From Shinella sp. H4-D48 (GTDB taxonomy: Bacteria > Pseudomonadota > Alphaproteobacteria > Rhizobiales > Rhizobiaceae): DNA of 64,000 bases. The DNA lies in contig NZ_CP093337.1 of the NCBI RefSeq assembly GCF_022637395.1, positions 2,464,001 through 2,528,000 of the forward strand. The letters are read 5' to 3'. The notes under the pieces were generated by a model. It made no database searches. It was not told where the DNA came from and saw only the letters and a program-made list of their open reading frames with translations. Made by a program: the position numbers and the translations under genes. Positions 54,443 to 63,725 of the stretch are shown here, piece after piece; positions within the stretch are counted from its first letter, which is position 1; the number at the start of each line of letters is the position of its first letter.

Positions 54443-55813
54443 ATGGTTACCAGAAGGTCATTTCTGTCGGGTCTGGCGCTGGGCGCCGCTGGCGCCGCCA
54501 CCGGCGCGCAGGCGCAGACGCAGCGCATGCCTATTTTCGATGTGGACCTGAGAGGCAGCATCGATGCGGCTGCGCACGGCGTGCGCTCCGGGGCGGGCGA
54601 CCGCAAGAGCAAGGCCTTCGCCAAGCTGCTGAAGGACGCCGCGGCGAAGAACATGCCGGTCTTCCTGCCGCCCGGCGACTATGTGATCTCCAACCTGACG
54701 CTGCCCGACAACACGCGGCTGACCGGCGTGCCCGGTGCGACCCGCATTGTCTATGGCGGCGACGGCCACCTCTTCGCCGCCGATGGCGCCGCACGCATCG
54801 AGCTTGCCAATCTCGTCATCGACGGGGCGAACCGCTGGCTGGACGACAGCGTGCAGGGTTTGCTCAATTTCTCCGCCGTCGCTGATGTCACCATCGAGAA
54901 TTGCGAAATCCAGGGCTCGGCCAAGAGCGCGATCTACATGGAGCGCTCCGGCGGGCGCATCGAACGCAGCCGGATTTCCGGCGCGGCAGAGCACGCGATC
55001 TACGCAATCGACAGCCAGACGCTTTCGGTGACGGGCAACCACGTCTTCGACTGCGGCAATGGCGGCATCCTGATCCACCGCTGGCAGACCGGCCGCGACG
55101 GCAGCATCGTCTCGGGCAATCGCATCGCCCGCATATCCGCCACGCGCGGCGGCACCGGGCAATATGGCAACGGGATCAACATCTTCCGCGCCGACGACGT
55201 GATGATTACCAACAACCATGTCTCCGGCTGCGCCTTCTCGGCGATCCGCGCCAATGCGGGTTCGAACGTGCAGATATCGGGCAATACCTGCCTCGATAGC
55301 GGCGAGACGGCGATCTATTCGGAATTCGGCTTCACGGGCGCCATCGTCAACGGCAACCTGATCGACGGCGCGGCCAACGGCATTCTCATCGTCAATTTCA
55401 ACGAGGGCGGGCGGCTCGCTACCGTCACCGGAAACGTCGTGCGCAACCTGAAGCTCGACGGCCCCTATCTGCATGACGGTGCGGGCTTCGGCTTCGGCAT
55501 CGCGGTGGAGGCCGATACGGTGCTGTCGGGAAATACCGTGGAAAACGCGCCGAAATGGGGGTTGGTACTCGGCTGGGGGCCTTATATGCGCGGCCTCGTC
55601 GTGAACGGAAACCTGGTGCGCAACAGCCCCGTCGGCTGCGCCGTGACCGTGGTGGAAGGCGCGGGCTCTGCGCTCATCTCCGGCAACATTTTCGAGGAAA
55701 CCCAAACGGCCGCCATTGCCGGCTTCCGCTGGAACGAGCGCACGACGGACGACCTTGCGACGGCCGGCAGCGCCTATCCGCACCTCACGATCGAACGGAA
55801 CAGGACGGGCTGA
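54443..55813 (+). CDS. Tat-exported beta-helix repeat protein (TIGR03808-like)
   Basis: A 456-aa secreted right-handed parallel beta-helix protein. The twin-arginine signal VTRRSFLSG is at residues 2-10, with cleavage near AQA (about 25). The rest is repeats of the type ISGNxxxxxGxxAIYxxxxxxxxVxGN (for example VQISGNTCLDSGETAIYSE). Such helices occur in polysaccharide lyases and hydrolases, but no catalytic residues can be assigned; the TIGR03808 family is uncharacterised. AAAGGAG precedes the ATG. It ends in a hairpin containing the stop codon. Confidence 0.85.
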   Translation: MVTRRSFLSGLALGAAGAATGAQAQTQRMPIFDVDLRGSIDAAAHGVRSGAGDRKSKAFAKLLKDAAAKNMPVFLPPGDYVISNLTLPDNTRLTGVPGATRIVYGGDGHLFAADGAARIELANLVIDGANRWLDDSVQGLLNFSAVADVTIENCEIQGSAKSAIYMERSGGRIERSRISGAAEHAIYAIDSQTLSVTGNHVFDCGNGGILIHRWQTGRDGSIVSGNRIARISATRGGTGQYGNGINIFRADDVMITNNHVSGCAFSAIRANAGSNVQISGNTCLDSGETAIYSEFGFTGAIVNGNLIDGAANGILIVNFNEGGRLATVTGNVVRNLKLDGPYLHDGAGFGFGIAVEADTVLSGNTVENAPKWGLVLGWGPYMRGLVVNGNLVRNSPVGCAVTVVEGAGSALISGNIFEETQTAAIAGFRWNERTTDDLATAGSAYPHLTIERNRTG

Positions 55814-55820
55814 GCCCGTC
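55804..55820 (+). terminator. hairpin around the stop codon
   Basis: GACGGGC-TGA-GCCCGTC: the stop codon forms the loop of a perfect 7-bp stem. Further stems follow at 55828-55859 (GCGTCTCT/AGAGACGC) and 55863-55896 (GACGAGGG/CCCTCGTC). Together they form a structured 3' end shared with the converging copper chaperone gene; T-tracts are weak. Confidence 0.4.
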
Positions 55821-55913
55821 TTCGATTGCGTCTCTTCTTCTGCCCGAACGGAGAGACGCATGGACGAGGGGGCAGCATCCGGGCCGCTCCCTCGTCCGCT
55901 TTCATATTGCAAC

Positions 55914-56399
55914 TCAGCCGCCGTGGTTGTGCCCTTCGCCCGCGCCCGAACCGGGCTTTGCCGCTTCCACCTTGAAGTCGACATCGACCGCACCGGCCTT
56001 CTCGAAGTTCAGCGTCGCCTTGAAGCTATCGCCCTCCTTAAAGGGGCGCTTGATGCTCATGAACATCACATGCAGGCCGCCGGACTTGAGCGCGACGGTG
56101 GCGCCAGCCGGGATCTCGATACCGTCCGTCAGCTGGCGCATCTTCATCACGTCGTTCTCGACAGCCATTTCGTGCAGCTGCACGTCATCAGACACATCAG
56201 GCGCGGTGATGGAGACGAGGCGGTCGGCCTCGCCACCCTTGTTGGTGACGGTCAGGAAGCCGCCGCCGACGGGCTGGCCGGGCAGCGTTGCCTTGGAGGC
56301 CGGATGATGGATCTCCAGATCGCCCAGCTTGTAATCATGGGCGAATGCGACGCCTGCCGAGAGTGCGAGGGCGGCGACGGTTGCGAGGATGCGTTTCAT
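55914..56399 (-). CDS. copper chaperone PCu(A)C
   Basis: A 161-aa periplasmic copper chaperone that delivers Cu(I), usually to cytochrome oxidase. The signal peptide covers residues 1-20 (ending AFAH). The copper motif is spread as in the family: His and Met in LHEMAVENDVMKMRQL and in SGGLHVMFMSIKRPF. The C-terminus has a His-rich GEGHNHGG tail. AAAGGA precedes the ATG. A DUF2946-like gene lies 141 bp upstream in the same direction, probably in the same operon. Confidence 0.9.
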   Translation of the reverse strand: MKRILATVAALALSAGVAFAHDYKLGDLEIHHPASKATLPGQPVGGGFLTVTNKGGEADRLVSITAPDVSDDVQLHEMAVENDVMKMRQLTDGIEIPAGATVALKSGGLHVMFMSIKRPFKEGDSFKATLNFEKAGAVDVDFKVEAAKPGSGAGEGHNHGG

Positions 56400-56540
56400 G
56401 ACGGTGTCCTTTGTGGTTCAGGATCGGAATTGGAGGCCCGCAACGGCGGCCATGACGGCAGTCGACACAGTGCGGGTAAGGAAGGCCTGTCAGGCCGGTT
56501 TCAGGCGCGCGACGGCGCAAGCCGGCACACGGGCAGAAGA

Positions 56541-56924
56541 TCAGGCGGACAGGAAGGGTGGTGCGCGCGGCGGCGCGCCGGGGCGATCACGCCTGGAATG
56601 CAGCGACTCGGTCACGAGGGGACGATCGGCGACGACGCGATAGGCCAGCGCCATGCCGGCAAGATCGGCCGGCTGCGGCATCAGCATCGCGCCACCGATG
56701 CGGCAGGCCTCGCATTTGACGGGACCGGTGTGCTTGGCCTTGCCATCCACCGTGTTGCCGATGCACAGGTCGGCCATGCTGCCATCCGGCAGGACATAGT
56801 CGGCAAGCTCGAGGATAGTGGGCTGGCCGACTGCCGCCGGCTGATGGGCGAAACCGACGAACAGCAGGGCGACTGCGCAAAGAATGCGCAGGCAAACAGC
56901 CCAGCGTGTCATGCGTCCCGTCAT
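56541..56924 (-). CDS. DUF2946-like small membrane/secreted protein
   Basis: A 127-aa protein with an N-terminal hydrophobic segment (residues 8-28, RWAVCLRILCAVALLFVGFA) that may be a signal or anchor. The rest has a conserved pair of cysteines in KCEACRI and another in LCIG. It resembles DUF2946/DUF2946-like proteins often found beside copper genes. GGAGACGAACG leads the first ATG. Its place directly upstream of PCu(A)C suggests a copper-related role; the exact function is unknown. Confidence 0.75.
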   Translation of the reverse strand: MTGRMTRWAVCLRILCAVALLFVGFAHQPAAVGQPTILELADYVLPDGSMADLCIGNTVDGKAKHTGPVKCEACRIGGAMLMPQPADLAGMALAYRVVADRPLVTESLHSRRDRPGAPPRAPPFLSA

Positions 56925-57155
56925 CGTTCGTCTCCATCCGCGACAGCGGATCCTTCGGCCTTAACCTCGTGTCGGAGCAAGGTCAATGCGACAAAGCGGG
57001 CAGCCATCACGACAATTCATGGGACGATCAGGCCAGCACGCTACTTCGGCGCGCGCCCCTCGCCTATGGTGCGGCAGGATCGATATCGCCGTTTCAGCCC
57101 GGCGGCGAACTGAACTCTTTGCTCTCGTGCAAACCAACCCTACCCAGGAGTGTCC

Positions 57156-57815
57156 ATGCTTACCATCTACGGCGTCTATCGCTCCCGCGCCTCGCGCAAC
57201 TACTGGCTGGCCGGCGAACTCGGACTGCCCTTCGTGTCCGTCCCCGTCGTGCAGGCGCGGCGTGTCGCAGACCCGCTTTCGGCGGATGCGCCGCTCAACA
57301 CCCAGTCGCCGGACTTTCTTGCCGTCAATCCGACCGGGCTCGTCCCCTGCATCGACGACGGCGGTTTCGTCATGACGGAATCACTCGCCATCAACCTCTA
57401 TCTCGCCCGCAAGCACGGCGGTCCGCTCTCCGGCCAGACCGCGACCGAGGAGGCCGAGATGCTGCAATGGACGATGTGGGCCGCCACGGAAGTCGAGCCG
57501 CATGCGGTGAAGATCGTGCTGGCCTTCGATACCGGCGCGCAGGACAGCGAGGAAGGCCGCAGCGTCATCGCCAAGGCTTCGCAAGCGCTGGCGCGTGGCT
57601 TCCAGCGACTCGACCAGCATCTTGCCGCAACGGGCCATGTCGTCGGCGACCGTTTCACGGTGGCCGACCTCAACCTTGCGGAGGTCTTCCGCTATGCGAT
57701 GGGCCAGCCGGCGCTGTTCGACGCCGCGCCGAATGTGAAGGCATGGCTTGCGCGCTGCCAGTCGCGGCCGGCCTTCAAGGCGATGATGGAGACGCGGAGC
57801 GGCGAGCTGGAATAA
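57156..57815 (+). CDS. glutathione S-transferase family protein
   Basis: A 219-aa two-domain GST. The thioredoxin-like N-terminal domain reads [25 protein letters not shown], followed by [32 protein letters not shown], where the cis-Pro VPCI and the ES glutathione-binding motif are typical. The helical C-terminal domain has [22 protein letters not shown] stands 5 bases before the ATG at 57156; a GTG at 57150 leaves no spacing. The last 41 bp overlap the convergent LysR gene. Confidence 0.88.
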   Translation: MLTIYGVYRSRASRNYWLAGELGLPFVSVPVVQARRVADPLSADAPLNTQSPDFLAVNPTGLVPCIDDGGFVMTESLAINLYLARKHGGPLSGQTATEEAEMLQWTMWAATEVEPHAVKIVLAFDTGAQDSEEGRSVIAKASQALARGFQRLDQHLAATGHVVGDRFTVADLNLAEVFRYAMGQPALFDAAPNVKAWLARCQSRPAFKAMMETRSGELE

Positions 57816-58716
57816 CGGCACCGGCAAAGCCATCCTCATCCTCGGCCATGGCGGCGCGCAGCCATTGCTTGAAGACCGCGACCTTGCGCAGCTCGGGCAC
57901 GCCCGGGGCCGTCACGAAATAGTAGCCCATGCCGGTTTCCACCCGGATGGGGAATGGCGCGACCAGCCGCCCTTCGCGCAGCGCCCAGGAGGCGAGGACC
58001 GGAAAGGCGAGCAGCACCCCCTGCCCGGCCATGGCAGCATCGAGGCACAGCGAGGCATCGGAAAACACGTGCCGCGCCCGGGGCGGCGGCACGCCAAGGC
58101 CCGCGGCCTCCAGCCAGCGCTCCCACGTGAAGGCCTCGTTGCCATCGACGACTGCCGGTTGCTCCGAGAGATCCTTCGGCGTCCTGATCTTTTCCGCCAG
58201 CGCCGGCGCGCAGACCGGAAACAGCACCTGCGGCAGGAAATATTCCGCCTTCACATCCGGCCAGCCGCCCGGCCCGACGCGAATGCACAGATCGACATCG
58301 GAACGGGCGAGATCAACCAGCATGGTCGTCGCCTCGATGCGCAGGCTGATATCGGGGTGCAGCGCGGCGAAGCGGTCGATACGGTGGATGAGCCAGCGCG
58401 AAGCGAAGATCGGCGCAACGGAAATGGTCAGGATGGCATCGTCGCTGCGCCGTGTGGTGGCGACCGCCTCGGACAGCTGGCGAAAGCCCGCCGACAGCGT
58501 CGCAAGAAACGGCCCGCCGAACGCCGTCTCGCGCAGCCCGCGCGCGGTGCGGTCGAAGATCGGGCGGCCCAGTTGCTCCTCTGCCCTGATGACCTGCTGG
58601 CTGACGGCGCCCACCGTGACGCCAAGCTCGTCGGCCGCCGCCTGAAGCGAGCCGAGCCGGCCCACGGCTTCAAGGGCGCGCAGGCCGTTCAGATGCACCT
58701 GGTTGAGATTCTTCAT
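57775..58716 (-). CDS. LysR family transcriptional regulator (GcvA-like)
   Basis: A 313-aa LTTR. The HTH covers residues 9-68 ([48 protein letters not shown]), with the LNGLRAFE-type start of the GcvA/AmpR group. The effector domain follows, and an Arg/Ala/Ser-rich tail (about 295-313) lies over the GST gene. An inverted repeat at its start codon may be its own operator. It is divergent from a small gene at 58820. Confidence 0.9.
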   Translation of the reverse strand: MKNLNQVHLNGLRALEAVGRLGSLQAAADELGVTVGAVSQQVIRAEEQLGRPIFDRTARGLRETAFGGPFLATLSAGFRQLSEAVATTRRSDDAILTISVAPIFASRWLIHRIDRFAALHPDISLRIEATTMLVDLARSDVDLCIRVGPGGWPDVKAEYFLPQVLFPVCAPALAEKIRTPKDLSEQPAVVDGNEAFTWERWLEAAGLGVPPPRARHVFSDASLCLDAAMAGQGVLLAFPVLASWALREGRLVAPFPIRVETGMGYYFVTAPGVPELRKVAVFKQWLRAAMAEDEDGFAGAVIPARRSASPSSP

Positions 58717-58730
58717 ATAGATTTTCTATA
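58716..58730. promoter_or_regulatory. LysR-type dyad at the regulator's start
   Basis: TATAGA-TTT-TCTATA is a perfect 6-bp inverted repeat with a 3-base centre, ending at the LysR start codon. It is suited to autoregulation and control of the divergent small gene. Confidence 0.5.
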
Positions 58731-58819
58731 ATCTTCTCACGAACTACTCGATTGCGATCTCGATACTTCAGCGCGATTATCAGCCATCACCAATAGTAAC
58801 GCATAGAAGGGAGAATTCA

Positions 58820-59014
58820 ATGTTCAAGATTTTCTCCAGGCTGACAGAAATGTTCAGGACGCAAACCGACGGGTCGGACGCGCCGATCTGGGCGCGCGAC
58901 CCACTGTCCCATCCCGATATCAGCGCGATGGACGGCCGCGCCTTGGGCGACCTGCCCTTTGGCCTGTTTCGTCCGCGCGACGTGGCGGAGGGCTGCGGCA
59001 GACGCCCCGCCTGA
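58820..59014 (+). CDS. small conserved protein (64 aa, DUF1127-like)
   Basis: A 64-aa protein with a basic helical N-terminus (MFKIFSRLTEMFRTQ) and the segment LSHPDISAMDGRALGDLPFGLFRPRDV. It resembles short rhizobial proteins with a degenerate DUF1127-type 'xxxLxDLxF' helix. The function is unknown; DUF1127 proteins of Agrobacterium and Rhodobacter affect RNA metabolism or phosphate. AGGGAG precedes the ATG by 6 bases. It is divergent from the LysR gene at 104 bp and may be its target. Confidence 0.6.
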   Translation: MFKIFSRLTEMFRTQTDGSDAPIWARDPLSHPDISAMDGRALGDLPFGLFRPRDVAEGCGRRPA

Positions 59015-59029
59015 CACGCGGATATGCAA

Positions 59030-59057
59030 AGGCCTGCGTCGTTTCCAGCGCAGGCCT
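59030..59057. terminator. hairpin between converging genes
   Basis: The 9-bp stem AGGCCTGCG / CGCAGGCCT encloses a 10-base loop. It stands between the small gene (stop 59014) and the VOC gene (stop 59078). T-tracts are weak. Confidence 0.5.
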
Positions 59058-59077
59058 CGTGCTTTCGACAGGCGGGC

Positions 59078-59473
59078 TCAGCCGCCGGTCTGGTCCATAT
59101 ACATGATCTCCCAGACATTGCCGCTGATATCCTGGAAGGAGCAGCCGTACATTGGACCAAACTCCATGTTCGGTTTCCATTCGCGGCCGCCGGCGGCGAG
59201 CGCCTTGGCCTTGAAATCATCGACCTCCTGCCGGCTGCTGGCCGAAAGGCAGGTCAGGACCTGAGTCTGCTGTTCGGGATCGCCGACCTTGCCGGTCACG
59301 AACTGGGCGAACTTCTCCTCCGTCAGGTGCATGACGTAGATGTTCTCGTCCACGACCATGCAGACGGCCGTGTCGTCGCTGTACTGTTCGTTGAAGGAAA
59401 AGCCGAGCGCGCCGAAGAAACGGCGCGTGGCGGCCAGATCCTTGACGGGCAGGTTGACGAAGATCATGCGCAT
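59078..59473 (-). CDS. VOC family protein (glyoxalase/bleomycin-resistance fold)
   Basis: A 131-aa single-module vicinal oxygen chelate protein. The family pattern is FVNLPVKDLAATRRFFGALGFSFNEQYSDDTAVCMVVDENIYVMHLT in the first half and QEVDDFKAKALAAGG..FGPMYGCSFQDISGNVWEIMYMD in the second, where the final Glu is the metal ligand. The substrate is unknown. AAGGAGG stands 6 bases before the ATG. Confidence 0.88.
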   Translation of the reverse strand: MRMIFVNLPVKDLAATRRFFGALGFSFNEQYSDDTAVCMVVDENIYVMHLTEEKFAQFVTGKVGDPEQQTQVLTCLSASSRQEVDDFKAKALAAGGREWKPNMEFGPMYGCSFQDISGNVWEIMYMDQTGG

Positions 59474-59579
59474 GGATGCCCTCCTTGTTCGTTGCGCGGC
59501 GGGGCGCGATCACCCCGTCATGCCACAAGGACGTAACGGCCCATGCCTTGCCGACAAGCCGCGCTGAAAAAATCAGCGG

Positions 59580-60587
59580 TCAGGCGACCAGCGCATCCGT
59601 CACGCGAATATCGCCGACATGGATACGGTTCCAGTTCGACATCGAGCGATTGGCCTGCGCCATCAGCGCGGCGTGGATATCGGGCTCTTCCGTGAAGAAG
59701 CGGGCGAGCGTGGCGGCGACCATGCTTTCGGCGGCGCGCGTCGTGCCGTCTTCGCATTTGAGCGCAATCGCGATGCCCTGTTCGGGAATGGCGGCGCAGA
59801 ATACGCCCTCGGCGCCCGTCTTGGCGAAGATGCGGCCGGGCGCGGTTTCCATGAGGCGCGTGCAGGCGCGGCCGGTCCCGGCGACGAAGAACGGCTCGGC
59901 CATGCAGGCCTCGATCAGCCGGCGCGAGGCCTTCGCGCGCTCGGGCGCAAGGCCCGCGCCCGTCGCCATCTTCGCGAAGCCGTGTGCGAGGCTCTTCAGC
60001 GGCACGGCATAGGTGGGAATGGAGCAGCCGTCGACGCCGCAATTGTCGATGGCGAGTGCCGCGCCGGTCAGGCTTTCCATGACGCCGCGGATTTCGGCCT
60101 GCACCGGATGCTCGTAGCGCACATAGCCCTCGAGATCCTTGCCGGTGTGGCAGGCGGCGCAGACGAAGCCGGCATGCTTGCCGGAGCAATTGTTGTGCAG
60201 GGCGCTCGGACGATCGAGCAGGCGCGCCTGGTTGATCAGGACGGGCTGCTCGAAAGACCAGTGCGCGCCGCATTCCAGCACGCTTTCATCCACGCCGGCC
60301 GCCGCCAGCATCGTGCCGGCAAGCCTCGCATGGGCCGCCTCGCCGTTATGCGAAGAGCAGGCCAGCGCCAGTTCCTGATTGCCGAAGGCATGGGCATCGG
60401 CCGCACCGCTCTCGATGAGAGGCAGCGCCTGCATGGCCTTGCAGGCCGAGCGCGGGAAAACACCGGCCTCGACATCGCCCTGCGAAAACACCACCTTACC
60501 ATCGCCGTCGACCACGACGACCATGCCGCGATGGCGGCTTTCGACAAGATTGCCGCGCGTGACTTCGACAAGGACGGGGTTTGCCAT
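59580..60587 (-). CDS. class 3 L-asparaginase (Rhizobium etli ReAV type)
   Basis: A 335-aa asparaginase of the inducible rhizobial class. The key residues of the family are all present, one position lower than reported for R. etli ReAV: Ser47 and Lys50 (FPRSACKAM), Ser79 (CSSHNGE), Cys134 and Lys137 (HNNCSGKHAGF), and Cys188 (DNCGVDGC), the last three forming the unusual metal site. It hydrolyses asparagine to aspartate and ammonia. It is a single gene, divergent from the DUF3750 gene at 84 bp. Confidence 0.92.
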   Translation of the reverse strand: MANPVLVEVTRGNLVESRHRGMVVVVDGDGKVVFSQGDVEAGVFPRSACKAMQALPLIESGAADAHAFGNQELALACSSHNGEAAHARLAGTMLAAAGVDESVLECGAHWSFEQPVLINQARLLDRPSALHNNCSGKHAGFVCAACHTGKDLEGYVRYEHPVQAEIRGVMESLTGAALAIDNCGVDGCSIPTYAVPLKSLAHGFAKMATGAGLAPERAKASRRLIEACMAEPFFVAGTGRACTRLMETAPGRIFAKTGAEGVFCAAIPEQGIAIALKCEDGTTRAAESMVAATLARFFTEEPDIHAALMAQANRSMSNWNRIHVGDIRVTDALVA

Positions 60588-60671
60588 GATGATGCCCTCA
60601 AATTTCCGGTTTCCGGTGCGGTATTATCCGAAAACACGGTTTCGCACACGCGATTTTCGGAGACGCCCCGC

Positions 60672-61409
60672 ATGAAACTTCTGAGGAACGTCCTTGTCCT
60701 CTTCCTGGTCATCTATCTCATGCCGGCGCTGGCCTCGGCGGGCTACTGGTACATCAAGGACCGGCCGCACAGCTGGCGCGAGGCCAGCTGGAAGTCCGCG
60801 GGCATCCTGCCGGCCGCGAAGGACACCGCGCAGGCGACGATCCACATCTTCTCCGCCGCGACGGGCGGCATGAAGGGCGCGGTCGCCAGCCATGCCTGGA
60901 TCGTCACCAAGGAGGCGAATGCGGCAAGCTACAACCGTTATGACAAGGTCGGCTGGGGCACGCCCGTACGCAAGAACGGCTATGCGCCGGACGCCTACTG
61001 GTACTCCAACACGCCGCGCGTGGTGGTGTCCGTCAGCGGCGACGAGGCGGCACGGCTGATCCCGAAGATCGAGAAGGCCATTGCCGACTATCCCTATGCG
61101 ACGCCCGGCGCCTACCGCATCTGGCCGGGGCCGAATTCCAACACCTTCGTTGCGCATGTGCTGCGTTCCGTGCCGGAACTCGGCGTGGTGCTGCCGCCGG
61201 ACGCTGTGGGGCGCGACTACCTGCCCGAGGGCAAGCTGTTCGCGCTCGACCCCGACGGCAAGGACGTGCATGCCACGCTCTATGGGCTTCTCGGCGTTTC
61301 CGCCGGCCTGCGTAGCGGCCTGGAACTGCACATCATGGGCCTTGTCGCGGGCGTCGACCTGATGCGCCCGGCCATCAAGATCCCCGCCATCGGCCGCATC
61401 GGAATCTGA
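60672..61409 (+). CDS. DUF3750 domain protein, membrane-anchored
   Basis: A 245-aa protein with an N-terminal hydrophobic segment (residues 4-25) and the DUF3750 domain (ATIHIFSAATGGMKGAVASHAWIVTK, WYSNTPRVVVSVSGDEAARLIPKIEKAIADYPYATPGAYRIWPGPNSNTFVAHVLRSVPEL). The His and the NSNTFVAHVL segment recall papain-like NlpC/P60-type folds, but no catalytic triad is certain. CGGAGACG precedes the ATG. It is divergent from the asparaginase gene. The function is unknown. Confidence 0.8.
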   Translation: MKLLRNVLVLFLVIYLMPALASAGYWYIKDRPHSWREASWKSAGILPAAKDTAQATIHIFSAATGGMKGAVASHAWIVTKEANAASYNRYDKVGWGTPVRKNGYAPDAYWYSNTPRVVVSVSGDEAARLIPKIEKAIADYPYATPGAYRIWPGPNSNTFVAHVLRSVPELGVVLPPDAVGRDYLPEGKLFALDPDGKDVHATLYGLLGVSAGLRSGLELHIMGLVAGVDLMRPAIKIPAIGRIGI

Positions 61410-61559
61410 GCGGAGTGCCGTGCCAGAACGGGCCACAAAGAGTCTAAATTTATAGCGTATTAACGACAAACGCGGGGCGCAATCACGACATTGCTCGCCT
61501 CTGAGGCAAAGCGCCCCTATCTTCATCGACAGGCGGCGATTCTGTCGCTGGAGGAAAAA

Positions 61560-62537
61560 ATGAGCGAAAACATCCCGCAAGGATGGATCGAGCATGGCGG
61601 CGAGACACCGTTGGAGACGATTCTTCCGCCGGCGCTTTTACGCGACAGCGCAACCACAGGCCTCATTCTCTCCGGGCTCGAGGCCTCCGGCGTCGCCTTT
61701 GCACTGTTTTCGCCGGATGACGAACTGTCCTACGGATCGACCGCTTTCAAGCTGCTCTTCGACGTGCAGCCCGACGCGCGTACCTTCGCCGATATCATGC
61801 GCCACTGTTATTTGGAGCGTGTAGGCCCCAAGATGGATGCGCCGATCGAGGACTTTCTGGCGATGGCGCGCACAAAGCGGCGCAGCAGCCCGCAGCGTGT
61901 GTTCGAAATCGAGACCAGCGATGAGCGCTGGCTTCAGGCGGACGAGACGCTGCTTCCGGGCGGCTGGCTGTGGCATGTCTTTACGGATATCACGCTTCTG
62001 AAATCGCACGAGCAGGTGCTTCAGCGCGCGCATGAAGCGGCGAGGCACGCGGCGGACACGGACCAGCTGACCGGCCTCTTCAACCGTCGGGCGGCCATGG
62101 AACGGGTGGATGCAGCCATGCAGCATGCCTTCAACAATTGCACGCCGCTGTCGCTCGCGCTCATCGATCTCGATCATTTCAAATCGATCAACGATCGCTA
62201 CGGCCATGCCCGCGGCGACGATGTGCTGCGCCATTTCGCGGCCACCGGAAGGCAGCATCTGCGCGGCGGCGACATGCTCGCGCGCGTGGGCGGAGAGGAA
62301 TTCCTCGTGCTGATGCCCGACACCAGCCTCAGCGAGGCGACGGCCGCGATGGAGCGGCTGCGCCGCCACCTGCCGCGCGAGGAGCCGCAGCCCGGCCTTG
62401 ATTGCACCTATACGATGTCAGCGGGCGTCGCCGAATATTGCGGCAACGCTGCCGACGATCTGTTCGAGCGCGCCGACCGGGCGCTTTACCGCGCAAAGCA
62501 TCTCGGCCGCGACCGCATCGAGCGGGCCGAGTCCTAG
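61560..62537 (+). CDS. diguanylate cyclase with N-terminal PAS-like sensor
   Basis: A 325-aa protein with a PAS-like region at about 30-150 (GLILSGLEASGVAFALFSPDDELSYGS, then WLWHVFTDITLLKSHEQVL) and a GGDEF domain at 160-320. The active site is RVGGEEF (GGEEF variant, active), and the inhibitory RxxD site (RGGD) lies 5 residues before it, so product feedback is likely. It makes c-di-GMP. GGAGG precedes the ATG at 61560. Confidence 0.9.
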   Translation: MSENIPQGWIEHGGETPLETILPPALLRDSATTGLILSGLEASGVAFALFSPDDELSYGSTAFKLLFDVQPDARTFADIMRHCYLERVGPKMDAPIEDFLAMARTKRRSSPQRVFEIETSDERWLQADETLLPGGWLWHVFTDITLLKSHEQVLQRAHEAARHAADTDQLTGLFNRRAAMERVDAAMQHAFNNCTPLSLALIDLDHFKSINDRYGHARGDDVLRHFAATGRQHLRGGDMLARVGGEEFLVLMPDTSLSEATAAMERLRRHLPREEPQPGLDCTYTMSAGVAEYCGNAADDLFERADRALYRAKHLGRDRIERAES

Positions 62538-62558
62538 CATATTTCCCACATCGTCCAA

Positions 62559-62593
62559 CGCCGAAGCGATTCCGCTTCGGCTCGACATGCTCT
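62559..62593. repeat. short palindromic repeat, copy 2
   Basis: The same CCGAAGCGAT-N-CCGCTTCGG hairpin as at 33119-33153, followed by ATGCTCT. Here the outer AGCAT (62536-62540, overlapping the cyclase stop codon) also pairs with ATGCT (62587-62591). It ends 7 bp before the converging quinone oxidoreductase stop. Confidence 0.7.
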
Positions 62594-62599
62594 GGTTTA

Positions 62600-63598
62600 T
62601 CAGAAGGTCAGCACGATCTTGCCGATGTGATCGCCCTCTTCCATCATCCGGTGCGCGTCCGCAACCTTGTCGAACGGCATGACGGCATGGATGACGGGGG
62701 CGACGCGCCCGGCCTCCAGAAGCGGCCAAGCCGTGGCCAGAAGGGCATCGCGGATGTCCTGTTTTTCCGCCGCCCTGCGCGGGCGCATGGCCGAGCCCGT
62801 GACATGCAGGCGGCGCGTCATGATGGGAACGAGATTGACTTTTTCCGCCACGGCGCCGCCGAGGAAGGCGATCATCGAAAGACGGCCGTCACGGGCGAGG
62901 GATTTCAGATTCCGCTCGAAATAGGCGGCGCCGATCATGTCGAGAATGACGTCGACCCCGGCCTTGCCCGTCTCCTGCGCGATGACCGCGACAAAATCCT
63001 CCTCCCGGTAATTAATGGCGCGGCTGGCGCCCAGGCCAAGACAGGCCTCGCACTTTTCCGCCGACCCGGCCGTCGTGAACACGCGCGCGCCCAGCGCGGA
63101 TGCAAGCTGGATCGCCGTCGTTCCGATGCCGCTGGAGCCGCCGTGGATGAGAACGCTCTCGCCTTCCTTCAGCCCGGCCATCATGAAGAGGTTCGCCCAG
63201 ACGGTGAAAAAGGTCTCCGGCAGCGCCGCCGCCTTCACCGCATCATAGCCTTTCGGAAACGGCAGGGCCTGGCCGGCCGGCACCGTGCAATATTGCGCGT
63301 AGCCGCCGCCATTGGCGAGCGCGCAGACCATGTCACCCGGCGCGTAGCCCTTCACGTCCTTGCCGACTTCCACGACCTCGCCGGCGATCTCCAGCCCGAG
63401 GATGGGGCTGGCATCCGGCGGCGGCGGATATTCGCCCTTGCGCTGGAGAACGTCCGGGCGGTTGATGCCGGCCGCCGCGACGCGCACGAGGATTTCACCA
63501 TCCTTCGGCTGCGGCACGGGGCCTTCCGTCACGACCATGGCCTCCGGTCCGCCAAAGCCGTTCAGGCCGACATGGAGCATGGAACTTGGATGGGGCAT
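62600..63598 (-). CDS. NAD(P)H quinone oxidoreductase (PIG3 family)
   Basis: A 332-aa zinc-free medium-chain reductase of the TIGR02824/PIG3 type. The Rossmann motif is [32 protein letters not shown], with the quinone-reductase pattern [35 protein letters not shown] before it and [11 protein letters not shown]. It should reduce quinones with NADPH in one-electron or hydride steps. GGGAGG precedes the ATG. It converges on the diguanylate cyclase gene. Confidence 0.92.
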   Translation of the reverse strand: MPHPSSMLHVGLNGFGGPEAMVVTEGPVPQPKDGEILVRVAAAGINRPDVLQRKGEYPPPPDASPILGLEIAGEVVEVGKDVKGYAPGDMVCALANGGGYAQYCTVPAGQALPFPKGYDAVKAAALPETFFTVWANLFMMAGLKEGESVLIHGGSSGIGTTAIQLASALGARVFTTAGSAEKCEACLGLGASRAINYREEDFVAVIAQETGKAGVDVILDMIGAAYFERNLKSLARDGRLSMIAFLGGAVAEKVNLVPIMTRRLHVTGSAMRPRRAAEKQDIRDALLATAWPLLEAGRVAPVIHAVMPFDKVADAHRMMEEGDHIGKIVLTF

Positions 63599-63725
63599 GG
63601 AAACCTCCCGGTCGTTTGCGCTGTCTGTCTTGTTGCAGCGATTCTAGCCGAAAGCGTGAATCCTTTGAATCGCTTGCTCCGGTTTGCGAATGTTTTCGCG
63701 GAGCTTCAGGAAGGCTCCGGCAACC

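Noticed and set aside
56959-56982. CCTT...AAGG dyad upstream of the copper pair, reminiscent of CueR sites
   Set aside because: Only about 5 of 10 half-site positions are symmetric and the spacing is not that of MerR-type metal operators.
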